From Hippopus hippopus (taxonomy: Eukaryota; Mollusca; Bivalvia; Cardiida; Cardiidae), in NCBI GenBank assembly GCA_946811185.2, contig OX328099.1:72482714-72546713 (forward strand): 64,000 nt of DNA, written 5' to 3'. Positions 51,531-61,597 of this stretch are shown piece by piece. The notes beneath the pieces are model-generated. The model saw only the letters and a list, made by a program, of their open reading frames with translations. It did no database searches and had not been told where the DNA came from. Each line of letters starts with the position of its first letter. The stretch's first letter is position 1. Position numbers and translations under genes: made by a program.

Positions 51531-51581
51531 GAAGTGTGTCTTGATCTTCCACCAAAACTGTATTTATAGTCTTTGAGAAAA

Positions 51582-51589
<8 letters not shown>

Positions 51590-51612
<23 letters not shown>

Positions 51613-51616
51613 CAGT
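51590..51616. repeat. TTTA microsatellite
   Basis: About six TTTA units ending TTCAG. Confidence 0.85.
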
Positions 51617-51626
51617 AATAAAACAG

Positions 51627-51830
51627 TTAACCCTTATCCTGTTAAATTAGTGTAATGAAACTTTCAAGCCGATAGTGAAAACCCAACTTTTGCCAATTCA
51701 AAGGTTTTTTTTTTTTCGGAAATAATGTCCTTATTGGACAGCGTAGATCAAAGATCAGACTATATGTTCTGTGCAGTCTGATCTTGATCTACACCGTCTG
51801 TAAAAGGTCAGTGAGCAGCCTAGGGGTAAA
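51627..51830 (-). mobile_element. family B MITE, near-complete
   Basis: TTAACCCTTATCCTGTTAAA start. Palindrome GCGTAGATCAAAGATCAGAC / CAGTCTGATCTTGATCTACA. End CAGCCTAGGGGTAAA. Confidence 0.85.
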
Positions 51831-52231
51831 ATGTGTATGAATGATTTTAATTGAGGGAAAAAAATTGTCGGGCTCAAACCCTCAGATAAACATTTTCTGC
51901 CACTCCATTGAGAAAGTGGCAGATTTATGTTGTTTAAAAATACAATATAGAAAAATTTATTTGCTCTTTTTTTTTTGCGCAAGATTACCTTAAGCTTTTT
52001 CATGCATCCTTCCGGTGAAAACTTTATTACCAACAAAATTTTTTTTTCTCTCTTACAGCTGACTTTTGAAAATACTGATACCAAACACAAAATAGTTTTT
52101 CTTTTGCCAAAATGTTTTATTTTTTTTTTAATATATTCCTATGTGAAACCCTAATTCATATAGAAAGTTTGTATTTTACATGGGCATTTTTCAACGTCAT
52201 TTTTGGCTAATTTCCATCAGTTTTGATTCAT
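51831..52231. other. unassigned stretch with T/A runs
   Basis: Several homopolymer T runs. A 111-codon minus frame (51755-52090) overlaps family B and has no domain; not called. Confidence 0.4.
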
Positions 52232-52463
52232 AAATTAAACCAAATGACACAATTTTGGACTTCACCAAATCCAAAGCATTAGCAAAGAACAAGTTAAAAG
52301 TGGCCTATATAATCATATTGCTGACATTGATTTGACTGGGTAGAACATATTATGGAATAAGGAGAAAATGCTGGTTACCAGTGTTTCCTTCTTTTCCCAC
52401 AATGTTTCCAAATGCCTTATTTTTCAAGGTCATTTAAACCTGTGATTGTTTGGTAATGGGTAA
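52232..52463 (+). mobile_element. family A MITE
   Basis: ATTAAACCAAATGACACAAT start. Diverged first arm (ATTATGGAATAAGGAG). End TTGTTTGGTAATGGGTAA. Confidence 0.8.
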
Positions 52464-52479
52464 TTGTACCCATCACATC

Positions 52480-52565
52480 TTCAGTTGCATTTGGAGTCAG
52501 TGTAGATCAAGATCAGACTACAAAACAGAAGCAGTCTGATCTACACTCTGCTTTGCTGAGACATT
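52480..52565 (+). mobile_element. family B MITE, shortened palindrome
   Basis: AGTGTAGATCAAGATCAGAC then GCAGTCTGATCTACACTCTG: the second arm lacks about six bases. Confidence 0.7.
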
Positions 52566-52959
52566 CTATACATTGTGGGAAAAGGAGAATTGACTAATTG
52601 ATTGACTGTATTCGAGTTTAATGCCGTTTAAACAGTTTAGGTCATATCATTGCGGTCAGTGCACCTTCGCATGTGTTTCCTGGCTTTCTCACATCAGTAC
52701 TGACACAACTTTCTTTCTAAGTCACTGACAGTTTTTCTCACATGCATCATAGGTGAAAGGCAAGAAATCACCTGAAAAAAAGTTTGCCTCAACCAGGTAT
52801 CAAACTCGCAACTACCAGGTCACAAGTCAGATATGCTAACCACTGAGCTAGCCAGCCAGGCAGGGAAAAGTAGAACATGCTGGTTACTAGCATTTTCTCC
52901 TTTTCTCACAATGTTTTCAAAAGGCCTCTCCCCCCACGGTAGTGAAAACACTGATTGAA
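52566..52959 (+). mobile_element. family A MITE split by SINE3
   Basis: CATTGTGGGAAAAGGAGAA ends at 52589 and the copy resumes at 52863 with GGGAAAAGTAGAACATGCTG, the second arm and a decayed R arm. Confidence 0.75.
52590..52862 (-). mobile_element. SINE3, complete copy
   Basis: Minus strand with a tRNA-like head near 52795-52862 and a tail of the ATCA type at 52590. Flanked by GGGAAAAGGAGAA (52577-52589) and GGGAAAAGTAGAA (52863-52875), a 12/13 target duplication inside an A palindrome. Confidence 0.88.
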
Positions 52960-53095
52960 ATTAATTTTGGGAAGGATAGAAAACACTGTGGGAAAAGGAG
53001 AAAATGCTGGAAAACCAGCATTTTCTCCTTTTCCCACAATGTTTTCAAAAGGCTTCTAAGGGTTGTTAAAATCGTGATTGTTTCATAAAGGGTTT
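52960..53095 (+). mobile_element. family A MITE, L arm lost
   Basis: Perfect outer palindrome with new apex GCTGGAAAACCAGC. R end TTTCATAAAGGGTTTA. Confidence 0.8.
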
Positions 53096-53321
53096 ACCCT
53101 TTACCACACAGCAAAATTTTAGACTATCCAACTTGAAAGGATTTTGCAGATGACAATTTCAAAGTTGCTCAAATGACTCAATTTTTCTTTCATAGGGTAG
53201 AAAACTTTGTGGGAAAAGGAGAAAATGCTGGTGACCAGCATTTTCTCCTTTTCCCATAATGTTTTCAAAAGGCTTCTTCCCCATGGTCGTTAAAAGTCAT
53301 CATTTTGTGGCAAAGAGTTAA
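53092..53321 (+). mobile_element. family A MITE, complete copy
   Basis: TTTACCCTTTACCACACAGC to TTGTGGCAAAGAGTTAA. Palindrome with apex GGTGACC. Confidence 0.88.
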
Positions 53322-53642
53322 AGGGTTAAGCTTCGAAGACACTCAACTCTTCATTTGTTAATCCATACAACTGAATCATCCGACGTTAGATGTTATGTTA
53401 CGCATTCAAAATGCAGAGAGCAACGCCACTCAAATAAAATTAGGATTTTCTCACGAATTACAGTAGTAAATACATCGCTCTAATACCATAAATCTTGATA
53501 AAATTGCATGTTTTTTTCATTTAAACAATGGCAAACGTCTCTGAAAGCTTGGTTTATTGACAAAATAGTTTCCATGGGAAATGCACAGTACCTCACACAG
53601 CCGACGAAACCTGTGGCAAATGCATTCAGACAAAACAATAAA
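53322..53642. other. unassigned stretch
   Basis: Nothing recognised. Confidence 0.4.
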
Positions 53643-54074
53643 TAAACCTACCAAATGACAAAATTTTGAGTTTTCCGAACTATAAACACTTGCAGATGAC
53701 AAATAGAAAATGTTACAATAGATGGAATTCTTCTTTAACACTTATCCTGTTAAATAAATTATAATGCAACTTTCAAGCTGAGGGTAAAAACCGAAATAGT
53801 ACTATTTCAAACTTACTTTTTGAAGAAAAAATTTTTCTTCTCTGAGAGTGTAGATCAAAGATCAGACTGCATATTCTATGCAGTCTGATCTTGATCTACA
53901 ATGTCAACAAAGAGTCAGTGAATCATGTTTAGCAGCCTAACGGTTAAATGGACAGAAAAAAATGTTGGAATAGAGAAAATAGAGGAGGAAGGCATTTGAA
54001 AACATTGAGGGAAAAGGTGAAAATTTTGGTAAAACTTGGTCTTTAAAACTTGAGATTGTGTTGTAAAGAGTTAA
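53643..54074 (+). mobile_element. family A MITE split by a family B MITE
   Basis: L arm 53643-53738 (CCTACCAAATGACAAAATTT ... GGAATTCTTCTTTAA). After B it resumes TTAAATGGACAGAAAAAAAT at 53944 and runs through a damaged palindrome to GTAAAGAGTTAA. Confidence 0.85.
53735..53947 (-). mobile_element. family B MITE, complete copy with TTAA duplication
   Basis: TTAACACTTATCCTGTTAAA to AGCCTAACGGTTAA, 213 bp, lying inside an A copy. Removing B and one TTAA restores the A order, which shows TTAA is the duplicated target. Confidence 0.92.
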
Positions 54075-54248
54075 GAAACTCAAGCAAATATTCAACATAC
54101 TGCACTGTTGTTTTTTTGGCCTAGCTGAATGTGGCGCTTGCTTTTGACCCATTCTTGGTATTAATATATTCGAATAAATTCATAGAAATTTGCAATTGGT
54201 CAAAATTGTGGACATGTTTAACCTGCCGATCCCTGCATGCTTATTTGT

Positions 54249-54476
54249 TTAACCTTTTTTTTACCTTTTTACCACAAATTCCCGAGTTTTAAATGTCCAT
54301 GAGGAAGAAGGCTTTGAAAACATTGTGGAAAAGGAGAAAACGCTGGATACCATAATGTTTTCTATCCCATTAAGGACAAATTTAGTTATTTTGTCATTTA
54401 GGACCACCTTACATTTGTTGTCTGCAAATGCTTTGAATTTGGGCCAGTCTAAGACTTTGTTGTTTGGTAAGAGCCT
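54249..54476 (-). mobile_element. family A MITE, second arm deleted
   Basis: TTTTTTACCTTTTTACCACA start, first arm GTGGAAAAGGAGAAAACGCT, then GGATACCATAATGTTTTCTA without the second arm. L end TTGTTTGGTAAGAGCCTA. Confidence 0.8.
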
Positions 54477-54657
54477 AACAATGTTCAAGAAACTTAAGGG
54501 GTGGAGATTCAAAATACTAGGCCACAGTTTTTTTTTGCAATAATTGTCTGAAGTAGAAATGAAGGAAAGGACGACATCCAAAAGTGAGTTTAATCTTGTC
54601 TCTCATGCATTATTCAACATTGTTCTAGCACAAGCATGTTACAGATTCAATTTATCC

Positions 54658-54873
54658 TTAATCCTTTAGGCTGCTATGCGCAACTCAAGGATCTTTTGTG
54701 GACAGTGGAGATCAAGATCAGACTGCACAGAACATGCAGTCTGATCTTGATCTACACTGTCCAATAAGGAGATAACTTTCTCCCCCAAAAAATACCTTTG
54801 AAATAGCATTATCCAGGGTTTTTACTATTGGTTTGAAAGTTTCATTTCACTTATTTCACAGGATAAGAGTTAA
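54658..54873 (+). mobile_element. family B MITE, complete copy
   Basis: TTAATCCTTTAGGCTGCTAT to CAGGATAAGAGTTAA, 216 bp. The best B palindrome: AGATCAAGATCAGACTGCAC / GTGCAGTCTGATCTTGATCT type. Confidence 0.92.
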
Positions 54874-55091
54874 CACTGTACCAAACAAAAAATTGGACTG
54901 GACCAAATTCAAAGCATTTGCAGACAATAAATGTGGCTAAAAGGATGATTTCTGTCATTTATGGGGTAGAAAACATTGTGGGAAAAGGAGAAAATGCTGG
55001 TTACCAGCATTATCTCCTTTGTCAACAACGTTTTCAGAACCCTTTCTTTCTCAAGGTCGTTAAAAGTCGTAATTGTGCAGTAAAGGGTTGA
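54870..55091 (+). mobile_element. family A MITE
   Basis: Shares TTAA 54870-54873 with the B element. Palindrome second arm CATTATCTCCTTTGTCAACA. R end GTGCAGTAAAGGGTTGA. Confidence 0.88.
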
Positions 55092-55285
55092 TCCTTACCA
55101 CACAACAAAATATTAGATATGGCCAAATTGAAAGCCTTTATACGATTTGTTGATGGAAAGATAGAAAACTTTGTAGGAAAAGGAGAAAATGTTGGTTACC
55201 AGCACTTTCTACTGTTCCCAGAATGTTTTCGAAAGCTTTCTTTTCCAGCGTTGTTAAAGCATGGGACTGTTCTCAAGAAGGTTAA
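55088..55285 (+). mobile_element. family A MITE
   Basis: TTGATCCTTACCACACAACA start, core GGAAAAGGAGAAAATGTTGG. Ends at TTAA 55282. Confidence 0.82.
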
Positions 55286-55501
55286 CCAAATAATTTCCCG
55301 GTTTTGATGAACCTGATGAAGAAAGCTTTTGAAAACATCATGGGAAGGAGAAAATACTGGTTAACAGCATTTTTTCCCTTTTCACATTGTTTTCTGCCCT
55401 TTCAAAGAAAAATCCACTCATTTGAGACACCAGCAATTTGTTTTCTACAAATGCATTCAATTTTTTCAAGTTGAAAATGTTGCCTGTCTGGAAAAGAAAT
55501 A
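55282..55501 (-). mobile_element. family A MITE
   Basis: Shares TTAA 55282. Core ATGGGAAGGAGAAAATACTG / CAGCATTTTTTCCC. L end GTCTGGAAAAGAAATAA. Confidence 0.8.
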
Positions 55502-55559
55502 AGCCTCACAGCACAAAATAACTGGAACTTTAGGCCACAAAAAAGTGATTTTAATATGG

Positions 55560-55866
55560 TTTGATTGATTGTATGATGTTTAATGCCATTTTCAACATTA
55601 TTTCATTAATATCGCAGCAGCCAGTGCATCTATCTATGCTTTCTTTGGAGCTTCTCTTAACAGTACTCTGCACAATATTTTATCCAAGCCGATGGCTGCT
55701 TTCACACACAACCATTGTCGAAACAATTGTCAGCAGTGAGAGAGGAATGAATCCTGTCGCAATGACTTATCAGCAATCCTCAGAAAGAAATTGGCCGAGC
55801 CAGGATTTGAACAAGTGACCCCCTGTTCTCAAGTCTTGTACGCTACCAACTAAGCTACTGGGACTC
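55560..55866 (-). mobile_element. SINE1, complete copy
   Basis: Minus strand: head near 55795-55866 (B box GTTCAAATCC on that strand), body GAGGAATGAATCCTGTCGCA and tail ATTGATTG at 55560. No certain target duplication. Confidence 0.85.
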
Positions 55867-55875
55867 TGCAATTCT

Positions 55876-55931
55876 AATACGGTGTTCTTTCTCAGGGCTG
55901 TTACAACTCCGGATTGTTTGGTAAAGTGTTA
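55876..55931 (+). mobile_element. family A MITE, R-end fragment
   Basis: TTTCTCAGGGCTGTTACAAC to GTTTGGTAAAGTGTTAA. Confidence 0.7.
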
Positions 55932-56003
55932 AAGACTTAGGCTGGTCCGTCATCTAAGTAAAAACACCTTAAAGTTTTAAAAGTACAAATTCATCTGTAA
56001 TGC

Positions 56004-56719
56004 AGGGTTTTCCATGATGCACAAATCCTGCGTCATTGACGCAATTTTAACTCAAATGACCCCCCCCCCCCATAACAGCACGTCATCACGTCATCAGTGA
56101 TGCAACTTTTCAAAGTCTAAATCATCTAGGACATTGAATAAAGCGTCATAAATCCAAGTCTGTTCTTGCTTCAGATGAACATCGTTCTTTTTTTAACTAC
56201 AGGGCTTATTTTAGATAAAAGTGGTTTTCTGGTAATTTATTTATAGAATAAGACTGGTTTACGTGTACTGCCATAAAGTACATTGGATATGCGTCGTAAA
56301 TAGGGACCCAGTCAAAGTCTTGGTTGGGTTCTGTGTATTTCATAGCTTTTTTACGTGACTTCCGGTACATAAAGGTACACATTACCAGTCTGTTCTGTTC
56401 GCAGAAAATAATGTCAAGACAAAGTAAACTGAAGCATTCTTTTTTATCGTCTGCTTCCTACAGCTACCGATCAAGACACGTCAAGTAGCGATTTGGACAA
56501 GAATGTTTCGTCCGTCAAAAATTGAAATCAAGCTTTCCATCAGCAATGACTTACAGACTTTACTTTCTTGGGAGTTTAAAGGTGAAATGCATTGTAATCT
56601 GTGCTTGACGACAAAGAGATCTATTTATTTTGACCCCCCTAAGTTAAAGAAATGACCCTCAAATAATGAGGCAAGGGGTCACAATGACCCCAATTTTTTA
56701 AGGCTGACGGAAAACCCTG
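56004..56719. mobile_element. non-autonomous hAT-like element
   Basis: Ends CAGGGTTTTCC and GGAAAACCCTG are inverted and lie between copies of TGTAATGC (55996-56003 and 56720-56727; the C is shared with the left end). An 8-base duplication and CAGGG termini are typical of hAT (family knowledge). About 716 bp with a poly-C run at 56059-56072 and many CGTCA motifs. No transposase. Confidence 0.75.
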
Positions 56720-56749
56720 TGTAATGCCTATAGTCCTTCACAAAACAGT

Positions 56750-56805
56750 TAACTTTTTACCAAAATGACAAAATTTTAGCCTTGTCTAATTTGAAAGGAA
56801 ATATG
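56750..56805 (+). mobile_element. family A MITE, L-end fragment
   Basis: TTAACTTTTTACCAAAATGA then CAAAATTTTAGCCTTGTCTA. Confidence 0.65.
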
Positions 56806-56877
56806 ACTTTCTTGCCATCAGGAAAGTGATGGCATCTAATGACAACCATGAAGTAATTTCAGATTACATAGACACTC

Positions 56878-57112
56878 TATGTGGCCTGCAACACATGAAA
56901 AGGGGCATTCAGACATTTGCGGAAAATAACCTAGAGACGGCACTTTCCGATCGTGTGTGATTTTCTGTTTCACGCAAGTCTACTGAAGGACAAAATCTAA
57001 TGTTGACGTAAAGTGCCGTCTCAGATTAGCCTGCACGAACTGCGCAGGCTGATCCGAGACAACACTTTACGCAAATGTCCAAAAGCCTTTTTCGCATGTT
57101 GCAGACCATGTA
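56878..57112. mobile_element. family K foldback MITE (related to F)
   Basis: Inverted ends (TGTGGCCTGCAACACATGAA ... TTCGCATGTTGCAGACCATG), then inverted ACGGCACTTTCCG-like / AAAGTGCCGTCTC, and an inner TTAGCCTGCACGAACTGCGC then AGGCTGA palindrome shared in style with F. Confidence 0.75.
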
Positions 57113-57502
57113 TAAGTAGGACAATGGCGAGGACAAGGTCACAGTAATGTTCCAACAAAAATATTCTCAGACCATTGATGCTGTGAAGTAACTTGGTCCA
57201 TGGCATAGCTGAAAACTATGATGAAAACATTCTGGTAAATGGAGACAAGAAAAAAAGTGTAACTGTACTTGGCAACAAATAACCAAAATTAATTGGCATC
57301 CCCCTTGCCAAACTAGGATTACTAGCATCTGTAATTAACTTAATCCAATGAAGTGAGCTTTGAATAATTAATCAGCAATTATTCACCTTGCAGTGCACAT
57401 CACAAAATCTAATCAATTACAACATGAAAACAATCAACGCTATGGATACTGATCACTACCAAAGCTTTTGAGGGCAACACAGATAAAGATCAGACAACAA
57501 AG
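57113..57502. other. unassigned stretch
   Basis: No gene or repeat recognised. Confidence 0.4.
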
Positions 57503-57625
57503 AAGACCTGTAGCAAGGAGGATCAAGATCAGACTGCACAAGATCCCTGCAGAAATGTATATCAAGATCATACTGCACAGAACACCTGTAGCAATGTGGA
57601 TCAAGATCAGACTGCAAAGCAAGAG
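57503..57625. repeat. tandem repeat, about 42 bp unit resembling a B arm
   Basis: Three units carry GGATCAAGATCAGACTGCAC or a near copy, separated by CCTGTAGCAA-like spacers. Each is half of a family B palindrome in the same direction. Confidence 0.75.
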
Positions 57626-57641
57626 CATTGCATATGGCTGC

Positions 57642-57905
57642 CAATGCTCCACTACAGTTGCTTGATTTTCAGTGAAAATTCTAGGTTGTAAAAGGGCACA
57701 AGTGTATTAAAAATACTTTGATGGTTAACTGCCCCTGTTGTATGAGTTCCCCTTTTGATAGTTAACAACTTGTCCAAGTTTGAAGTAAATATTTTCAGTT
57801 ATAATAGTGATATAATAACATGTAGAAGTTTTTGCACCACAACAAGCTGCTGTCACTGCCGCCAGGGCTTCGACATTTTCCTCGACAAATTCTCCAAAAG
57901 CGGAC
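57642..57905 (+). mobile_element. family D repeat, longest copy
   Basis: TGGCTGCCAATGCTCCACTA to GCCAGGGCTTCGACATTTTC then CTCG. It shows the part of D that lies across the LTR insertion point in the 13.1 kb copy. Confidence 0.82.
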
Positions 57906-58169
57906 AAGCGAAAAGACCTGTGGTGTTTGATCTTGGATCTACACTGCATGCTTCTAAATTTCAAACAAAGCTGTAAATAGTCTTTTTATAATCAGTGGAA
58001 CTGTGGGTTCAGTGATAACAAAAAATGAAGGTATAAATTTTATTTGGTGTTAAAAGAGCCATTGAAATCACCACTTTTTGGATGTCTAACGCTTTTATTG
58101 TACATTTAGTACAATGTTGATGATAATTAAAAGTATTATACTGATGAATTCTTGTCCATTTATTCTTTT
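57906..58169. other. unassigned stretch
   Basis: A B-like scrap (TTTGATCTTGGATCTACACT) near 57928. Otherwise nothing. Confidence 0.4.
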
Positions 58170-58290
58170 GCAGTCGACAAAATGGAAGCTTGTCCATAAT
58201 CAAAAGTTTCTGCACATGATTGATCAAAATTAATAATGGCTAATGTTGTCTATGCTAGGGTATAAAACATTGCAATAAAAGGAGAAAACT
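58170..58290 (+). mobile_element. family A MITE, first half
   Basis: GCAGTCGACAAAATGGAAGC ... TAGGGTATAAAACATTGCAA then AAAAGGAGAAAAC. Breaks off within the first arm. Confidence 0.55.
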
Positions 58291-58527
58291 TTAATCTGTT
58301 ACCATGCAATCACAACTTTTAATGACCTGGAGATGGAAAGCTTGGAAAGCTTTTGAAAGAGTTGTAAGAAAAGGGAGAAATGCTAGTAACCAGCATTTTC
58401 TCCTTTTCCAACAATGTTTTCAACCATATCAAAGACATATTACATCATTTTAGCTGAAATTAAATTTTTGTCTGCAAAAAATTTGAATTTGGACATGTCT
58501 ACATTTTTGTCTTGTGGTAAGCAGTTA
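58290..58527 (-). mobile_element. family A MITE
   Basis: TTTAATCTGTTACCATGCAA start. Core AAGGGAGAAATGCTAGTAAC. L end TTGTGGTAAGCAGTTAA. Confidence 0.82.
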
Positions 58528-59227
58528 AGCATGTATATGCTGAAGTTTGGTTTACTCTACATAATCCACAAAACAAAAGGAAAGATGTCATAAATTTCAC
58601 ACTGATAACTAAAATCTTTATGTTGAAATAAAGGTTTATTGTGAAATAAATCCTTCTGGCAATTTCCTGCTTTTGCCAAATGATTTCAAATTCATTCTGA
58701 GGCAGATCTGTCCGCAATTGCAGTTAAAATTGACTTTTTTTTTCCCATTATTCTCATAAATTTACATGAAAGAGGAAACATGAAACCAAAATCACAAAAG
58801 GACAAAAAAAGGACGAAATGACAAGAGCAATATCAGTTGTTAGAATTAGAAAACCACAATACATGATCATAAAGCCTCTACATGATTTGTGCAGAGTTTA
58901 TACGAGCTGCGGATTCCAACTGAGTTCCCATTACAATATTCTTGAAAACGTGATTAAAATTTCATGAGTCAGTAGAAAATGATGCATCTCTAGGGACCTG
59001 CTGGTATTATACACAGATCTCTGTCCTTGGAAAAGACCTTCAGGAAAAATGAATAAATTTAGACAAAATGGCAAACACTTCCCCTTTCCCCCTGGGTGCC
59101 GTGAAAGCAATAAAGTGGGGCTCTGTCAAAATGAGGCCAACAATTACTTTCACACCTTACAGACAGGATAAATCTCCCCCCCCCCCCCCACCCCCACCCC
59201 TTTTAAAAAGAATTCTTTGTTTTTAAT
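58528..59227. other. unassigned stretch with a C-rich run
   Basis: A C-rich run at 59176-59203. Frames are short. No gene or repeat recognised. Confidence 0.4.
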
Positions 59228-59441
59228 CTCTCACGTTTTACTAAACTACTGATTTTTAGACTAGTCCAAATTGAAAGAATTTGCAGACGAAAAATTAACC
59301 TATGAACTTTGTCTTTGAACAGGTAGAAAACATTGTGGAAAAAGAAGAAAATGCTGGTTACCAACATTTTCTTCTTTTCCTACAATGTTTTCAATGGTCT
59401 TTTCCCTTGCAGGTTTTGGATTGTGTGGTAAAGGGATAATA
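59228..59441 (+). mobile_element. family A MITE with symmetric arm change
   Basis: Arms AGAAGAAAATG / CATTTTCTTCTT share the GAAG / CTTC change, as in the 24.7 kb copy. R end GTGTGGTAAAGGGATAA. Confidence 0.83.
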
Positions 59442-59553
59442 CTTCCTGCAGATGTCACAGTTTCTCTTGTAGAAGCTGAGGGACAAATCTGAAAAGCCAT
59501 GCAACTTACCCTTTTGCAAAAATAGTTTATATATGTTTAAATGTATCAAACCT

Positions 59554-59815
59554 ACGGGTAACTCAGTGGTAAGTGTATCCGACTCATGACCTGGTCGTTG
59601 CAAGTTCACTACCCAGTTGAGGCAAACTTTCTTTCAGGCAATTTTTTGCCTTTCTCCTCTGATGCATGTGAGAAAAGTAGTCAGTGACTTGGAAAGAAAG
59701 TTGTGTCAGTACTGGTGTGAGAAAGCCAGAAAACACATGCATAGGTGCACTGACCGCCATGATATGACCTAAGCTGTTGAAACGGCATTCAACTCCAATA
59801 CAATCAATCAATCAA
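59554..59815 (+). mobile_element. SINE3, complete copy
   Basis: Head ACGGGTAACTCAGTGGTAAG with B box AAGTTCACTACCC. Body TGTCAGTACTGGTGTGAGAA, tail CAATCAATCAATCAA. Perfect 11-base duplication GTATCAAACCT at 59543-59553 and 59816-59826. Confidence 0.9.
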
Positions 59816-59869
59816 GTATCAAACCTTGTTGATGTTGATATTTTACAAGGATTTTTTCAAACCATCACC

Positions 59870-60010
59870 AGCTGCAAAGATGTTTTATGTGATTACCAGC
59901 ACTGTCTTCATTTCCTACAATGTTTTCTACCCTTTTACAAACAATTCCCATTACTTGAGACACATTCATTTGTTGTCTGCAAGTTCTGAATTTGGGCGAG
60001 CCAAAAATTA
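59870..60010 (-). mobile_element. family A MITE, second half
   Basis: GATTACCAGCACTGTCTTCA then CAATGTTTTCTACCCTTTTA and L arm to AGCCAAAAATTAA. Confidence 0.65.
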
Positions 60011-60021
60011 AGATATCATGT

Positions 60022-60246
60022 ATACACTTTACCAAACGACAAAATTTTAGACTTGTCCAAATTGAAAGCACTTGCAGAAGACAAAGTAAATCTGGCTGGA
60101 ATGACTGGATGTCTATGAAACAGTAGAAAACATTGTGGAAAAAGGAGAAAATGCTGGTTACCAGCATTTTCTCCTTTTTCCACAATGTTTTCAAAAGGTG
60201 TCTTCTCAAGAGTCATTTAAAAAGGGGGTTATGTGGCAAAGGGTTT
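60022..60246 (+). mobile_element. family A MITE with symmetric arm change
   Basis: TACACTTTACCAAACGACAA start. Arms GTGGAAAAAGGAG / CTCCTTTTTCCAC are perfectly matched and both differ from consensus. R end TATGTGGCAAAGGGTTTA. Confidence 0.88.
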
Positions 60247-60604
60247 AGACTTCAACATTCACCAAAGAGAAATCGGCCTTAGAAATCAGCCAGAAACCAT
60301 CTTCAATATGTCATTGGCAGACAAATAATCTTGTACATTGTCAATACTGCCAGAACAAACAAATTAGTCAATTACCACCATGCAAAACAAAAGAAAGACA
60401 TCCTGAATTACAAGATGACCAAAATAGCCACTGGCTATTACTGGCTGGTCAGCTTGTCACCAGTTGCTAATTATCTGTCATGTGCATTCAGACATCCAGC
60501 TGGACAGACAATTGTTTGAAACAGCCTGACATTACTAGAGCACATTCCCTATGGTATAAGCACCCCAATCAAACCCTACACTTATAGAAGACACACAAAT
60601 CTGA
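60247..60604. other. unassigned stretch
   Basis: Nothing recognised. Confidence 0.4.
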
Positions 60605-60815
60605 AGGCATTAAGTGCCCTTCACAACTTTTGTAACTGTAGTTGCCATTACTGCCAGTGTAGATCAAGATCAGACAGCAATTAATATGCAGTCTGATCTC
60701 TGATCTACAGAAACCACTTTGATAAACCACTATAAACAAAAAGCAAGCATGAAATTGTAATTATTCGGCTCTAGACTAAATTGTCTGTTGGGGTTACTTG
60801 GCTCTCAAAGGATTA
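60605..60815 (+). mobile_element. family B MITE (ACCTTTCAC-like subfamily)
   Basis: CCAGTGTAGATCAAGATCAG / CAGTCTGATCTCTGATCTAC palindrome with the long 3' flank of that subfamily (GCATGAAATTGTAATTATTC). Confidence 0.78.
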
Positions 60816-60822
60816 GCAACAG

Positions 60823-61084
60823 GGCCACAAAGGACCTATTTTGCACATGGTACCAGTTCAAGCTCTTTGGAAAGTTTCATGGTTTCACACCTACTTGAAC
60901 TTTTGTAAATGCCACAAAGGACATATTTGGCACATAGTACTGTTGAAGCTCTATGAAAAGTTTCATGGTTTCACACCAACTTGAACTGTTGTAAATGCCC
61001 ACAAAGGACCTATTTTGCAAATAGTACTGTTGAAGCTCTACAAAAAGTTTCATGGTTTCACACCTTCTTGAACTATTATAAATG
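60823..61084. repeat. tandem repeat, about 86 bp unit, three copies
   Basis: Units begin GGCCACAAAGGACCTATTTT, TGCCACAAAGGACATATTTG and GCCCACAAAGGACCTATTTT (about 60823, 60910, 60996). Confidence 0.88.
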
Positions 61085-61273
61085 GCAGTTGCAGATCCAG
61101 CAACCAGTTAATATCTCGGTTTTTACCAGCACAAAAACTGTATTGAATGTAATCCAACAGTAAATTAGAACCTCTAATTTGTAGGCTTCTGGAAGGAGAC
61201 CACCCAATGTGTAAAGACAACATAAAAAGATTTATATCAAGAAAATATTGTGGAAATTGGAAAATGTTCTAAG

Positions 61274-61503
61274 CTCTTTCACCCTTTCCAACACAATCCC
61301 AACTTTTACCAACCCTGTGAAAGAAAGCTTTTAAAAAAACATTGCGGGAACAGAAAAAAAAGGGGTCAATCACCATTTTCTCCTATTTTCAGTTTTCTAC
61401 CCATTTAAAGAAAAATCTCATCTTTTGAGCCACATGTAACTTGTCGTCTGCAAATGCTTTCAATTTCGCTATGTCTAGGATTTTGTTGTTTGGTAAAGGG
61501 TTT
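61274..61503 (-). mobile_element. family A MITE, diverged core
   Basis: R arm TTCCAACACAATCCCAACTT, damaged palindrome (GCGGGAACAGAAAAAAAAGG), good L arm to TTTGGTAAAGGGTTTA. Confidence 0.8.
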
Positions 61504-61597
61504 ATTTAAGTATGCATCTAGACAGTTCTGACACATACCCACAACTTAAGTTTTAGTAGAAATAAACTTTCTCAACCCCTGAAAATTCTGCCCCTTC

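Noticed and set aside
57440..57652. Overlapping frames with CSLILI-type repeats on both strands.
   Set aside because: They are translations of the 42-base tandem repeat in several frames, not a protein.
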